Shown: one piece after another, positions 11,926 to 22,860 of the stretch
Layout: each line of letters begins with the position of its first letter
How positions within the stretch are numbered: position 1 is the first letter of the stretch
DNA from: Cycas panzhihuaensis
Taxonomy: Eukaryota > Cycadophyta
DNA length: 64,000 nt
NCBI GenBank assembly: GCA_023213395.1
Contig: CM041465.1
Span: 75,647,741 to 75,711,740 of the forward strand
Direction: 5' to 3'
The notes under the pieces: generated by a model
Told to the model about the DNA's origin: nothing
Database searches by the model: none
What the model saw: the letters and a program-made list of their open reading frames with translations, nothing else
Made by a program: the position numbers and the translations under genes

Positions 11926-13173
11926 TGGTTTACTAGATTGGTGCCAATTACCTTAGAATGACTCTATGAGAAGAGAAAGCTAGTGTAACTAATCTCAAGG
12001 AGTAACCCTTTCAACCAATATCTAAGAAGGGATCTTGTCTACTTGTGAGTTCAATTTATGGAGAAGCAAATAAATGAATACAGGTTACGGCATGGTTTTC
12101 ATGTGTATTAGAAAGATAAATCTAAATCTAATTAATTTAAATCAAGTATTAGCAAGCCAAGTCTACATGCATAAACTAACATGCATTTTTAGTTTGAATG
12201 AATACAACATAAAAATGGACATGCAACCAAATCACATCATATGAAATGCAAAATGTAATTCCTTTCTATTTCACTTTGTGTTTTTCTAAATAATTGAAAA
12301 ATGAGAGCAAAACACAAGTAGTCACAAGAGACAAAGGAGATCTAGGTGCTTAAGTTGTACTTATATTTATTGTATTGCTCAGTCCTTTGCTTTACTCTTT
12401 CAATCTCTTGAATATACTCAAGAGAAAGTATAAGGATGAAAGAGATTAGTAATCAAATAATCACAAAGTTTCTCGCTCAAGACCTACTTGATTAAACTTC
12501 CAAGTATCTATTATTTTCTTGTAAGTAGGCAAGAAGGGAAGAGGGAAACAAAGCATACAATCAACAAATAAAGATGTTCATTCACTTTACTTTTCTTTCT
12601 TTTCCTTACTTGTTTATGAAATTTTGAAACCAAGAAAAGAAGAGTGTTGAGATAAGAAATTTGTATCTTATGGAAGATTACAATTAAACAACTTTACTTC
12701 TTTTCAATGCTCCTTATGTTGACTTGTTACTTATTAGCCAAGAAAATGATATGTAGATATGATAATAATTAATTTAAAGAAAATAACTCTCACATACAAG
12801 TCCACAAATTAACCAAGATTGTAACAACAAGCATATAGTACTAAGTAAACCTTGCATGTGAAAGAAAAACTACCTTGCTTAAAGATTCCTTCCTATTTGT
12901 CATCCCACCTCCTCTCAAAAGTTTAGGATATGTTATTCCAACACTTGGTAGGGTCAAACCTATTGTGATTTGTGAGATAAAATAAAAAAGAGTGATGCAG
13001 TTGCTTTAAGGAAGGACTATGATCAAGAATTAGAACCAGTTCAATACTTGAAAATAACCGTTAGACAACTTTACTAATGTGATACACACTTAAGAATCAA
13101 AGCTAATTTTATTCCTAGGTTTTATCAGTCCAAGAGATCAACAAAACCACTAGATATCAATGAAAATGAAAGA

Positions 13174-13264
<91 letters not shown>

Positions 13265-14527
13265 AGATGAACTTGAATAAAACCATACATTAACTTAAGA
13301 AAGCATCAAGTAATCCAAATAGAGTTACCTTCAATCTGAGCAAAAATGCAGAATATGCCTCAAAATGGTGCCTTACTTTTGTTTAACATATTACCACCAA
13401 GCCCAAAAAGCCATAAGGATGACTTGATTGATGACAAAGGATGTTGAGGGAGAGCATGATGGACTCAAAAGACTAGCAAGAACTGAAGAAGACTAATCAC
13501 ACCATATGAGTGAGAACTTAGGCCTATGAACTAAATAGGAATTATGGTAGATGTAGCCCTCTATTCTTCCTAATAGGATCAATAGGTTCTCATGAAGATG
13601 GGTCTCCAATCAAGTTTCAAACAACAAAATGAATACTAGAAAGCATAATAGTACTTGAAAAGCTCTTTTAAAATTCTCCAAAAACTCTCCACTAACTTTG
13701 AAAAATCACCAAGATTTATAGACTAAGGGAGGATGTAGGTGGAAAATCATGCCATAGTTTTTGGCTATGGATTAATTAATTTCTACTGAGAAAATCTCTA
13801 TATAGACAAGGTTTACATGATTGTGAGACAGTTGGGGTAGGTTAGGCGATACCATGCCTTGATTCTGGGTGGTTAGCGTTGAAGGAAATATGTAAATTAG
13901 TATTTTTTGTCATTTTATGCATGTATAATAGTAAAAAACACAATTTTATTAATAAAACACAATTGTCATGTTTTATTAAGAAAGTTGTGTTTTTGAGTCC
14001 ATCAAAAGTGTAATAAATAAAAAGTGGCAAAAAACATAGAAAATGAATATTTAAAAAGGAAAATCAAGTTGTTGAAGGATACTAGATCAAAAAACAAATT
14101 GATAAGGCCAAAATCATTACAACTTGATGTAAAAAAGAGGTTAAAGGGGGATTAAAATCAATCAGATACCAGGATGACAATGGACAAAAAATCAAATAAA
14201 GAAAGAAGGACTTGGAGTAAGGTAGGCTTTATGTTGAGCAAAAGGTATAGAATGCACCATAGTATCAGTCATCAGTAAAGATATAGTCATCATCATACAT
14301 AATAAATCATCTAGCCATTATACAACTTAAAACCACATAATAAAAGATCAAATATACCTAAATCTATAGTCAAACCATGAGGCAATCAATCAAAAGCAAA
14401 CCCTTCATCATTCACACTATCAATGAAATGTCCATACACATATAAAGAAGATAATCATGAATTGGCTTAAGGTAGGCAGCCTGAATATGAGCCTAATCAT
14501 GTCAAGAGGCCCAATGATGGTGAAACA
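11926..14527 (-). repeat. G1 3' LTR
   Basis: This copy pairs with 47055-49651 along its whole length, for example aattaccttagaatgactct at both left ends and gaatatgagcctaatcat near both right ends. Plus-strand ends are TGGTTTA and TGAAACA. It contains a (TC)n(TA)n tract where the partner has only (TA)n. Confidence 0.88.
13179..13264. repeat. (TC)33(TA)10 microsatellite inside G1 3' LTR
   Basis: About 33 TC units are followed by about 10 TA units. The equivalent site in the partner LTR (48329-48359) is about 15 TA units with no TC run, so the TC tract was gained or lost after insertion. Confidence 0.9.
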
Positions 14528-14538
14528 TTTACCACTTT
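14528..14538 (-). other. G1 polypurine tract, degenerate
   Basis: The minus strand reads AAAGTGGTAAA before the LTR start TGTTTCA. It is purine-rich but has two T residues, so it is a tentative call based mainly on position. Confidence 0.45.
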
Positions 14539-15800
14539 GTCATTAGAAGTTCTTACTTGTAATAGGAAGCGAGATGGTGAATGGTGGCAATCTAGAATTA
14601 GAATTGAGTTCACATTTGATGTTAGGATGAAAGTTAGTTTTGGATGAGAAAACTATGTATGATGTGGTGGCTAGGAAAAGCCATTTTGAAACAATAACTA
14701 AATTTGGGTGTGACACTTGATTGCCCATCAATTTGATGGGGTTTTGATAAAAGAGAGGTTGACATAGTTTAACCTCATTACCAGTGCTTTAGAAGAGATG
14801 GTCACCATAGTTTTCTCTTGTTAATGACCATTTTTATATCCCTTGATTAGGTGGAATTACAAGATTTCAGAGGAAAGCACTGATCGCAAGTATGTGATAG
14901 GGACTAGCATAGTTTAAGCTCTTTAGTAGGTGACTTTTTGGAGCACTAATTTACCTTCATTGTGGAGTGGATTACCCATTTCGTAGGATGGGAAGAATAC
15001 CATAGTTTAAGATCTTTAGTAGTAAAGTTTCTTGGAGATTTTTTAGGGAGACTCAAAGGTCAAAAGGACGGCAAATTTAAAATGAGGATGAAAAATTGAT
15101 CCTATAGAGTATAAACAAGTATATGATTCAAACAATCTACCTCTGAGTGAAATTTCTCGATCACCTCAACTTGAATTGCGTTACTAATGTTGGATAAAAT
15201 GTTGAATAAGAAGGTGTGTCAAAGTGTGAGAGACTTAAGGAAAAATGAAACCTAGAAACCATGATATTTGAAAAATATAGCTATTTGAAAGAAGCAATTT
15301 GAGAAACGAAATCTCTTTAGACAAGAAGAACTTTTTATGGTAAAAAGGATTCCTATCTAACTTCATTTTTTTATGCAAGAGTTGAAATTTAGGAGATATT
15401 TTTGTGATTGAATTGAGATTTGATGCACTTAGAGAGAAATGCCAATATTCCACGAGTTTCATCGAATTAGTAAGCAAAGATGTAATGTGGTGTTTAATAT
15501 ATGGTAAGCTGACAAAATTATTTATTTATCTGTCAAAAATGTGATATTTATAGTGAGAAACATAAGAATAAGTTTAAAAACATGACAAATATATCAAAAA
15601 CATGATTTCTAAAATCAAAATTTTGAAAAATCATATTTTTAACTTGTTTACATAATTTTCATCTGGTTTATTATGTTTTTAATTGGCTTATCATGTTTTT
15701 ATCTAGTTTATTATATTTTAATTAGAATTTGAAGAAGTTAAAGAAAAACATTTTTTTATTTACAAATGTTGATAGATAAGACTAAATTTAATTTTCTTCA
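14539..15800 (-). other. G1 3' untranslated region, no gene seen
   Basis: The sequence lies between the polypurine tract and the antisense frame. It holds three copies of a catagttta(a/g)nctc-like motif near 14763, 14909 and 15001. A related block occurs in the G2 3' region (gaggttaaactatggtgacc near 32420), consistent with common ancestry of the two elements. Confidence 0.5.
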
Positions 15801-15819
15801 TTGTGACGTAGCCCCTTGA

Positions 15820-16027
15820 GAGGATTGATACATGGGAGAACGGGGGATGGACCATAGAGCCATTTATAGGAATATTATCTACTGCTGATTGGAAACTTCT
15901 TCATCAACATGGATTAGCCAGAGCCAATTGTTCCATCTAATTAGTGATGGAATATGAGATACTGGAGGATTTTGTTAGCTTGCGGGTGTCCAAAGACCGC
16001 ATATTCCATGTACATGTTATTGGAGAT
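15820..16027 (+). pseudogene. G1 antisense PMD-like frame, first part (split by G2)
   Basis: On the strand opposite G1's own genes, one frame reads DTWENGGWTIEPFIGILS, then KLLHQHGLARANCS, one stop, then LEDFVSLRVSKDRIFHVHVIGD. The pattern (LL-HG-, a W/F-rich segment, then HxFH+P-G-) resembles the N-terminal part of the plant mobile domain, a domain shared by MAIN/MAIL proteins and by some MULE and gypsy transposons. G2 interrupts it after the GD codons; the frame continues at 36152. Its function within the retrotransposon is unknown, and the domain assignment is tentative. Confidence 0.5.
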
Positions 16028-16792
16028 TATTTCCAGGCTACTCGGAATGGACACAGGCGACTCGACTCAGGTAAGTTCAGGTATGCTTCTATCTTCCCTT
16101 TCGTTAGCTTCAGAGATGGTTGATTGAGGCTCATCATATACATCGCATCCTGATTGATTGACTATACGATTACTCTGCATTGCTTGCTTATTCATATTAC
16201 ATTTTGACACTTTTAGGCTATGACGACTAGGGATACACATGCCATGGCACTCCACAACCTTCTGCCGGGTCTCCACAACATCCCCAAGCACTTCTGGCTC
16301 CCACAGCCCATTGCACATAATTTATTGGCATGACATAACCCTTAGCACCTTGCCTAGGCCTGGTTATCACCCTGTTGGTGTCATTTGTCTCTTTTTAGAG
16401 TCCTTGATCATCGTTTGCTGCCTGCCGTGGTCCCTTTAGGTTCTATGACCCTTCCTTGCCACCTTGGTACTGCAACATGCTCCCTTAGGGTCTAGGCTTT
16501 CTCCCCCCTTTGGGAGCCTCTGGGTTCCCTCTTTCTTTTTGTCTTAATTTTAGCTACACTGCTGTAAACCTTGCAGTACTATTGTAAACCCCGCGGTACT
16601 ACTGTAAACTTCGTGGTACCACAAAGTTTGCCACGGTGCAACTATTCATAACTCTTTTTTAAACTGGCTATGACTAATTTTGTATTAATTGTGAAATTTC
16701 CATGTGGCAGTGAGTTGATTTCTACCTAGAGCGAACCCTAATCACTCGTTGAGTTAGGGTTGGGTTTAAAAACCCAAAATTCACCTCATTTC

Positions 16793-17012
16793 TATTGGAA
16801 ATCAACCTGCACAAATAATATTCTCAAACAGAACAAAACACACCTCCACAAGATCGAACGATACCCTTAAGGTACCTCCATTGTATTAACAAAACATCCT
16901 TACAACATTTTAATATGATACACAATATTGTGTATTTATAATACAAGTCATGATGGAAGAGTAAGACCCACTTGCATGTGGGATAAATCAAATGTACATT
17001 AATATTCTAACA
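16793..17012 (-). repeat. C3 3' LTR with TATA box
   Basis: The LTR is 220 bp and ends TTCTAACA on the plus strand; its first TG has become TA. On the minus strand TATAAATACA at 16931-16940 is a good TATA box. The plus-strand sequence ctcccccttaa at 17013-17023 is, on the minus strand, a polypurine tract TTAAGGGGGAG next to it. Confidence 0.83.
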
Positions 17013-17073
17013 CTCCCCCTTAATGTACATTTGGGTCACTTGTATTTGCAATGCTTTGTCCTTGGAAATATCT

Positions 17074-17235
17074 TGAGAATGATGTCTTCAACTTGATCCT
17101 TGTCTTCAATCTTATAGTGATGTATATGCTGTAGAATGATGTCTTCATTTTGATTTTTGTCTCCGATTCTGTACTGATGCCTTTGTAAGATGATATCCAT
17201 AGTTTGATTTCTGTCTTCAATCTTGTAGTGATGAT
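17074..17235 (-). repeat. three tandem 54-57 bp coding repeats in C3
   Basis: Read on the minus strand the units encode YKIEDRNQTMDIILQRHQ, YRIGDKNQNEDIILQHIHH and YKIEDKDQVEDIIL. The consensus is Y-K-I-x-D-K-N-Q-x-x-D-I-I-L-Q with acidic and His-rich character. Units keep the reading frame. The repeat lies between gag and the polypurine tract, where pol would normally be. Confidence 0.8.
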
Positions 17236-17356
17236 GTTGATGTAACAACTCTATCAAGTACAAATCATGATTCTTCATTGTGCTTGGTCTAGTCTGATTT
17301 TGATGTAGATCCTGTAAACAACCATCTTCAATCACAACTTACTTGTCATCATTATC

Positions 17357-18198
17357 TTATATAAGTTCTTGATCACCATGTACAATAGTGATTTCTTCAA
17401 CCTTTGGAGCAAAATCTTGATCAACTTGCATACTCTTTGAATCAATGCTTAAAGTAGGAGCATCATTTAGACTTGAATCAATACAAAACTCATCTTTTAT
17501 GGGATCATCAGATTCATATTTAATTTCTCTTGAAATAATGGTGTCATTTATATAAACCTTTATCAACTCATCACTTTCAATGTCTTTATTAGTAGTTGTA
17601 GTCTCATCAATGCACTCAACCATCATTTCCTTACATTCAGTAGAAATTTCATTAGTAGTCATACATTCTTCATCTTGACATGTCGTTTCATCAGTGTTGT
17701 TGATATTTTCTTCATTTATTGTACTTGTACCATAACCATAACTAACCTTAATTGCCTTTTCAATAATTCGTTGTGTCTCTTTAGGAGATATGCAAATACT
17801 TCTCTTAGAAAATTCCAAGCTTCTTTAGCATTACTTGCATGTAGAATCATAGGAATGACAAAATGGAATTTGGAAGGAAGATCAACCTCATTGAATGTAG
17901 CATGAATCATAATAAATGCTGTTCTATCTTTCTTCTCAAGCATTTCTTTTTCTTCTTCATCATTAGGGATATCATTTTCATCAGTGATAATCTTCCACAA
18001 ACCTCTAGCTATGAATAGACATCTCATTTTAATTGTCCAAAAGAAGTAGTATTCACCATTGCACTTAGGTATTGGAAGAAATGAATCCTTCAAGTAACAT
18101 TCATTTGTTTTAGGAACATACATAACCATATCATTCTCTTCTATGATTATAAATGCCATCTCTAAACAATATGTCCCTTTTTCAATCAACAAACTCAC
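17357..18198 (-). pseudogene. gag: C3 copia Gag
   Basis: The frame 18198-17716 contains PIPKCNGEYYFFWTIKMRCLF and ARGLWKII, the N-terminal UBN2/DUF4219 signature of copia Gag, then NAKEAWNFLREVF (matching the conserved T-A-K-E-A-W-D-x-L). A frameshift near 17800 moves the reading into the overlapping 17818-17357 frame, an acidic Thr/Glu/Asp-rich tail. No zinc knuckle was seen. Apart from the frameshift it is unusually intact for this window. A start upstream of 18198 is possible, because the leader extends to 18911. Confidence 0.82.
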
Positions 18199-18911
18199 CT
18201 AACATTGGTAACTTGCTCATTAATCATACTCACCAAATTCTCTCATATCTCATATCTTTCACACCATTGACTTTATCCTCACATCATTGCCTTTCACATA
18301 TCACCAACCAGTCACATAGAATCCAAACACTCACTTCACTAAATCAATGCCTCATAAATCTCACAATGATCATAGATGTCATATATTGCTACCAAGACAC
18401 ACACTTAACTTGATTATCCAAAACACACAACTCATGCCATTACACTATTTAATAATTTTGCTTCCTTGCAACTCAAGTATCTTCAACAAGAAACTCATCC
18501 TTCTTTGCCTATTCAATCAACTAGAACACATCATCAAACATCCCTAATTTCATCCTCAAAACATGCCCAATAATCGCCCAATCTTGTCATGTTAACCTCA
18601 CATGTAACAGGCATCTCATCGCCTCGTATCACTATATTTCTTGCCTTCAAATTAGTCTTATCATGCCCATAAAGTCCCTTCATATAAATCACATTCCAAG
18701 GAGCACTAAATCACCATATGCCACCCAACTCATTCATGCAAACACATGCACTGTCGCTTCATTACCATACTATGTCATCATCACAATGGCTCTCTCATAT
18801 GAACACATGCAAGAAGGCACTTAATTTTCTATTAAATAATCACCATCATGGACTTCAAATCACCAATAAAGTGCCAAATACATTCACATCAACATAACTT
18901 AATGTCATCTC
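18199..18911 (-). other. C3 leader, non-coding
   Basis: A CA-rich (plus strand) region lies between gag and the truncated LTR. The frames on the plus strand (18153-18547) are low-complexity and match nothing known. The primer-binding site and most of the 5' LTR are missing at its right end. Confidence 0.5.
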
Positions 18912-18978
18912 ATACATGATGGAAGAGTAAGACCCACTTGCATGTGGGATAAATCAAATGTACATTAATATTCTAACA
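18912..18978 (-). repeat. C3 5' LTR, truncated
   Basis: catgatggaagagtaagacc through TTCTAACA is nearly identical to 16946-17012. The rest of the LTR, including TATA box and primer site, is absent, so this copy could not have been transcribed from its own 5' LTR as it stands. Confidence 0.85.
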
Positions 18979-20327
18979 ATTTCTCCTTCTTCTTACTCAT
19001 TTTTCTCTACTCTCTTCTCCACAAGCTCTGAAACAGGTTTCAACTCTGTTGTACCTACTTCACCTTTCAATTACCAGCTCCTATAGCACAGGAAATGCAG
19101 TTTGCAGGTCTGTAGCAGGGCTAGCTGAGGCAGAGTCACGCTCCAAGCGTCCCATCAAGCTCTAAGCTTCACCTTTCTCACAAGTTTTACTCCTTTTCCG
19201 CTGTACTACAGGGGTTTTCTGGGAACCCTCTAAGGGAACTCTCCTTCTCATACGGTTTGCCTGGTAGATATGCCACAAATCTACCCTTATTAGGTGCTTT
19301 CAGATCTATTTTCTCTTGTTCCTTCCATAGCATAGATATTCTTCTACTAGTCTCTTCATATGAGAAGTCTTTTTTTCTTTTTTCCTATTGTATTGGGAGG
19401 CAATCCCTCCTTCTTGCTTACTTGCATACTTCCTCCCCCAAGTTCTTTTTGGGTCTTCTCAAGGGGGTAGTAGGAAAAGAGGTTCATGGGAGAGTGAAAG
19501 GAGTTTTAGGCATGGTTCCAGACCCACATGCCTTCTCCTCAAGGGTAGCCCCCTTCTCTCCTTCCTTTTTCTCCACCATACTTTCCTTGTTTACCTAGGA
19601 AACTATTGGGGTGGAAACTTTTGCTGATTGTAGCGTAGGTAGCCCTTTGCTACGCCTGCAACTAGCTGCTAAAGATCATATATAGTCTGGTTTTCAACCC
19701 TGCTTCATACCTTTTCAGCTTTAGGGCTTTCTCTTGCATAAACTTAGAAAAGTTGCACTTCTAACTTTTGCAACATTTGCGATTTTTACAGCTTTCTTGT
19801 TACCATTTTATTTTTTTGCAAAAACCTGTCTTGCACCTATTATTGAGTAGTCTTGGTCCTCTTAGCTATTAGCTTGGGTGCTTGGGGAATGTGTGGAGCA
19901 TTTATTTAGGAGGGATAACCATTCTGAGGCTATCTAGTTTCTTCGCAGTTTACCCCCTCTTTCCCATATTACTTGTTGGTTTTGCATACAAAGTGTAAAC
20001 AATACTAACATTGCACATTTGTTACTTGGTAGATATTTGTTAAGTATATTTTCTTTTGCTCATTTTACCTAAAAAAGGAGTATATACACATATATATATA
20101 CATCTCCTTGCATATACTTGCTCCCATACGTATTCAGCGTCCCTTGGGAAAGGGCAAACTTGTGTTGTACAGGTTTCTTGCGCTTTGGAGCGAAGGGAAG
20201 CCTTCGTTACAGGTATGCTTCCTCTTCTTGTTTGTTACGATTGTGATGCTTTAAAACTCCAAGTAAAGGCACTCTATTCCTTTTTCCTTTCCATTTTTTT
20301 TATGTTCAAGTTTTGGGTGCAATTCCA

Positions 20328-20345
20328 TTGACGACCATACTAGGG
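20328..20345 (+). other. G2 primer-binding region
   Basis: TTGACGACCATACTAGGG directly follows the LTR end ATTCCA. It shares CGACCATACT-GGGA with G1 and resembles the TTGGCGACTCTGCTGGGGA type found after the 5' LTR of many plant Tat elements. Confidence 0.65.
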
Positions 20346-21584
20346 ACCCGCCAGTAAGGGGATCTATCATTTACCCCTGATCTGTTAGTGCTACCTCCCT
20401 TTCAGTAGTTCTCCTCAATTCGTTGGGCAACCCCCAACACTTGTCATCTTACCATCTCTTTTTTCTTCTAATCTTTAGGAGAAACTTGTATGCAATGATT
20501 CTCTCATTGTTTATGAGGCCTTCCTCCTTCATTGGAATACTCCTCTTACTATACCCTTCTATCGTTAGATTTTGAATCGACTATGGAAAGATTTCCTTCA
20601 AATTGGGCATATCACGCCTATGCCTCTGAATCCCACGAACCATCCAATTCTTTCCAAGGGCCCACCCAAGAGGGTGAGGACCCTATCTTCTACCCAGGTA
20701 ACCAAGAGCACCTGCAAGTCCACCTCTCTACTCATGAGGTGGAAGCATCTTCTCTGTTGGAGTATCATTACCTTGGTGGTGATCCTCATGAGAACTGCGC
20801 TGTAGGGTGCACCTCATATGAGGATCTGTCAACCTTGTGTGATCTGGTGGATACCCCTCCTGTGGATGTGGTGGAAGTGCTTAACTAGTGCTTCTAAGCA
20901 GCTAGTCTCCAATCATGTCCTAAGTGGTTAGATAACATCTTGCGATGCATAATGCTTCCTTCCTCCATATGCGTGCCACTATATCCATCCCATTTGACTC
21001 CTTTATCCACAATGAGGGCATCCCTCATTGCGTCTTCTTCTCCTTGTGGTCCATGTTCCTTAGGAACTGCCTAAGGCATACCTTCTTCCTAACTTAGCTT
21101 GAGTATGCCTCCCTCTAGCCAAATAACTATGCCCCAATAGACTATAATCTATCCCCCTCCTATTAGATCTAGGGGACCCGCACATGCCCTTACTTCTAGC
21201 CACGTGGAACCAATCCCCATGCATACTCAAGCTCAACCTAGGGATCCTTCCCTTTACGTGCCCCTGGGGTATACTTCCCAACCATGGGGGCACGGTAAAG
21301 GGAATCCCCTTCTTGTCTATGGAGCAGATACTTTGCATTCGTATGGCATCACACCACCTACAGGCGGCCCATACGGGCAAAATTTGATTCTGCACCCCTC
21401 AATTCCATCTTCTTATGTTCCTTCTTATGTGGGGCCTTCGCAAGGAGGGTAGGCCCCCTCCTAAGGGGCCCTCTCTCAAACCCCCTTTCGACAAGGGGTA
21501 TATCTTCAAGGAGGGATAGGTCCCTCGTATCCATCCGCTCCTCTTCTAATCCCTTCGAATACATGATTTGTTCCCTCCCATCAA
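20346..21584 (+). pseudogene. G2 leader and possible Gag N-terminal frame
   Basis: A 118-codon open frame at 20532-20888 starts MEYSSYYTLLSLDFESTMER and is acidic; it may be the Gag N-terminus or a separate leader ORF. From 20889 to 21584 the plus strand can be read as Pro/Ser/Gly-rich protein with stops, in line with the poorly conserved region before the Gag core. No known domain was recognised. Confidence 0.4.
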
Positions 21585-22860
21585 ATGGGAGGAAGTGCGT
21601 ATCCCCTTCTGAACCAAGTCTCCCAAGGAGGATTCAAGCAACCTTGCCTACTTCCTCCTATGGTCCAATCAAAGGCGTGCCCCTTAATTGATTATAGATC
21701 AACTTCTTTGTCCATTGAGATGCTAAGAACTAACTTACCACCTTACCTTCCCAAGGTGCCCAAATTCGATGGGACCTCTTCACAAGATCCAATAGAGCAT
21801 GTTAGAAGTTTTTCTATGGCATGCATCGATTATTGGGCATACAACCATATCCTAATAAAACGTTTTCCATGCTCTCTCTAAGGTGGTGTTCTCAAATGGT
21901 TCTATCGCCTTCCTGCACACTCTATCCACTCATTCTAGCAACTCGTTGACAAATTTGTTAATTATTTTGACGTAGCTCATCCCTTTGAGAGCAGAATAAA
22001 GGCTCTCTTATCTCTTAAACGAGGTCATGATGAGATGAATCGTGACTTTATGAGACGCTTCCACGATCTTCTCCACTCCATGAAGTCAACCTTGCCTAAG
22101 GAGTTAAAGAGAGATCTTTTTGTCAATACCCTTCGCCCTGAAGTCCATGTTGAAGTCCTCAAGATGGAGACGACAACATGTGACTCCGCCATAGCCAAGT
22201 GCTTGACTCTTGAGACCATTGAGATCTAAGCGAGTCTCGAGAAGCCTCTTAGGTCCTCACAACAATGTGAGGCACCTCCTCCACCTCGCGATACCAAAAT
22301 CCAACAACCTCCTAGGTCTTCATCTCATCCAACAGAGAAGACCTTGGACCCCTTAACCTTCGCTATACATTCTTTTGAACGTATGATGAAGGAGCTTAAA
22401 CTCCAAGTCCCTTCCTTGCCCACTTCCCACAAACCTGTTCATCAAGCTTCTCAGGCCACACCTCCCAAGGGTAGTAATACCTAGCCTTCTCAAGCAAGGA
22501 AGATGGATTCTTCCTTAGAGAAGAAGTGGCGTTCTGTTCATTGGGAATACTTTCACGAAGACTCGCAATCTAGGGCCCATCACCCTAAGGTCACCTTACA
22601 ATATGACTCTTCCCCTAAATGGGTGTCTAGACCCAATCTAGACCAACCCATCTACAAAGATCCTTTCCCCAAACACGAGGAATGTGATCGCAACACCCAA
22701 CAAAGAGGCAACTGAAATAGAGAAAGATCTCCCAATCCTCACATTACGCAAGCTAAAGGGAAGGGTGTGAGGAACTCCTCCTCTTCTTTCGGTTCCCCTA
22801 ATCACCACCAAACTCCTTCCCCCTCTCGATCCTAAAAGAAAGTAAAGAGAGTCATTCAAA
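21585..22860 (+). pseudogene. gag: G2 gag core, broken
   Basis: VPKFDGTSSQDPIEHVRSF (about 21755-21811) is the start of the gypsy retrotrans_gag domain. After a stop near 21880 come GGVLKWFYRLP and FVNYFDVAHPFES. Then follows a 64-codon frame at 22035-22229 (MNRDFMRRFHDLLHSM..LFVNTLRPEVHVEVLKM). G1 has the same blocks at 44784-45107, showing the two are related. Downstream to 22860 is basic, Pro/Ser-rich sequence without a clear zinc knuckle. Confidence 0.83.

Larger units (their letters stand above)
16793..18978 (-). mobile_element. C3: small gag-only copia element
   Basis: A perfect TSD, atttc, lies at 16788-16792 and 18979-18983, and removing the element restores the sequence seen in the other G2 LTR. 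The left LTR (16793-17012) is complete. Only the last 67 bp of the right LTR remain. Between them on the minus strand are a copia gag, a 3-copy tandem repeat and a polypurine tract. No integrase or RT is present. It is either a non-autonomous gag-only element or a deletion derivative. Confidence 0.85.
16028..20327 (+). repeat. G2 5' LTR (contains C3)
   Basis: The LTR starts TATTTCCAGGCTAC (first TG now TA) and ends TGCAATTCCA before the primer site. It matches 32820-34882 closely, then lacks about 1.2 kb present in the 3' LTR, and matches again over the last 12 bp. Net length without C3 is about 2.1 kb. It contains no gene; frames at 16239-16439 and 19257-19627 are LTR sequence also present in the other LTR. 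Confidence 0.87.

Noticed and set aside
20532-20805. The overlapping frames 20572-20805 and 20598-20789 as genes
   Set aside because: Shadows of the better 118-codon frame 20532-20888 in the G2 leader/gag region.
21060-21564. Minus-strand frames in the G2 gag N-terminal region
   Set aside because: GC-rich shadows of plus-strand Pro/Gly-rich coding sequence; they do not recur in G1.
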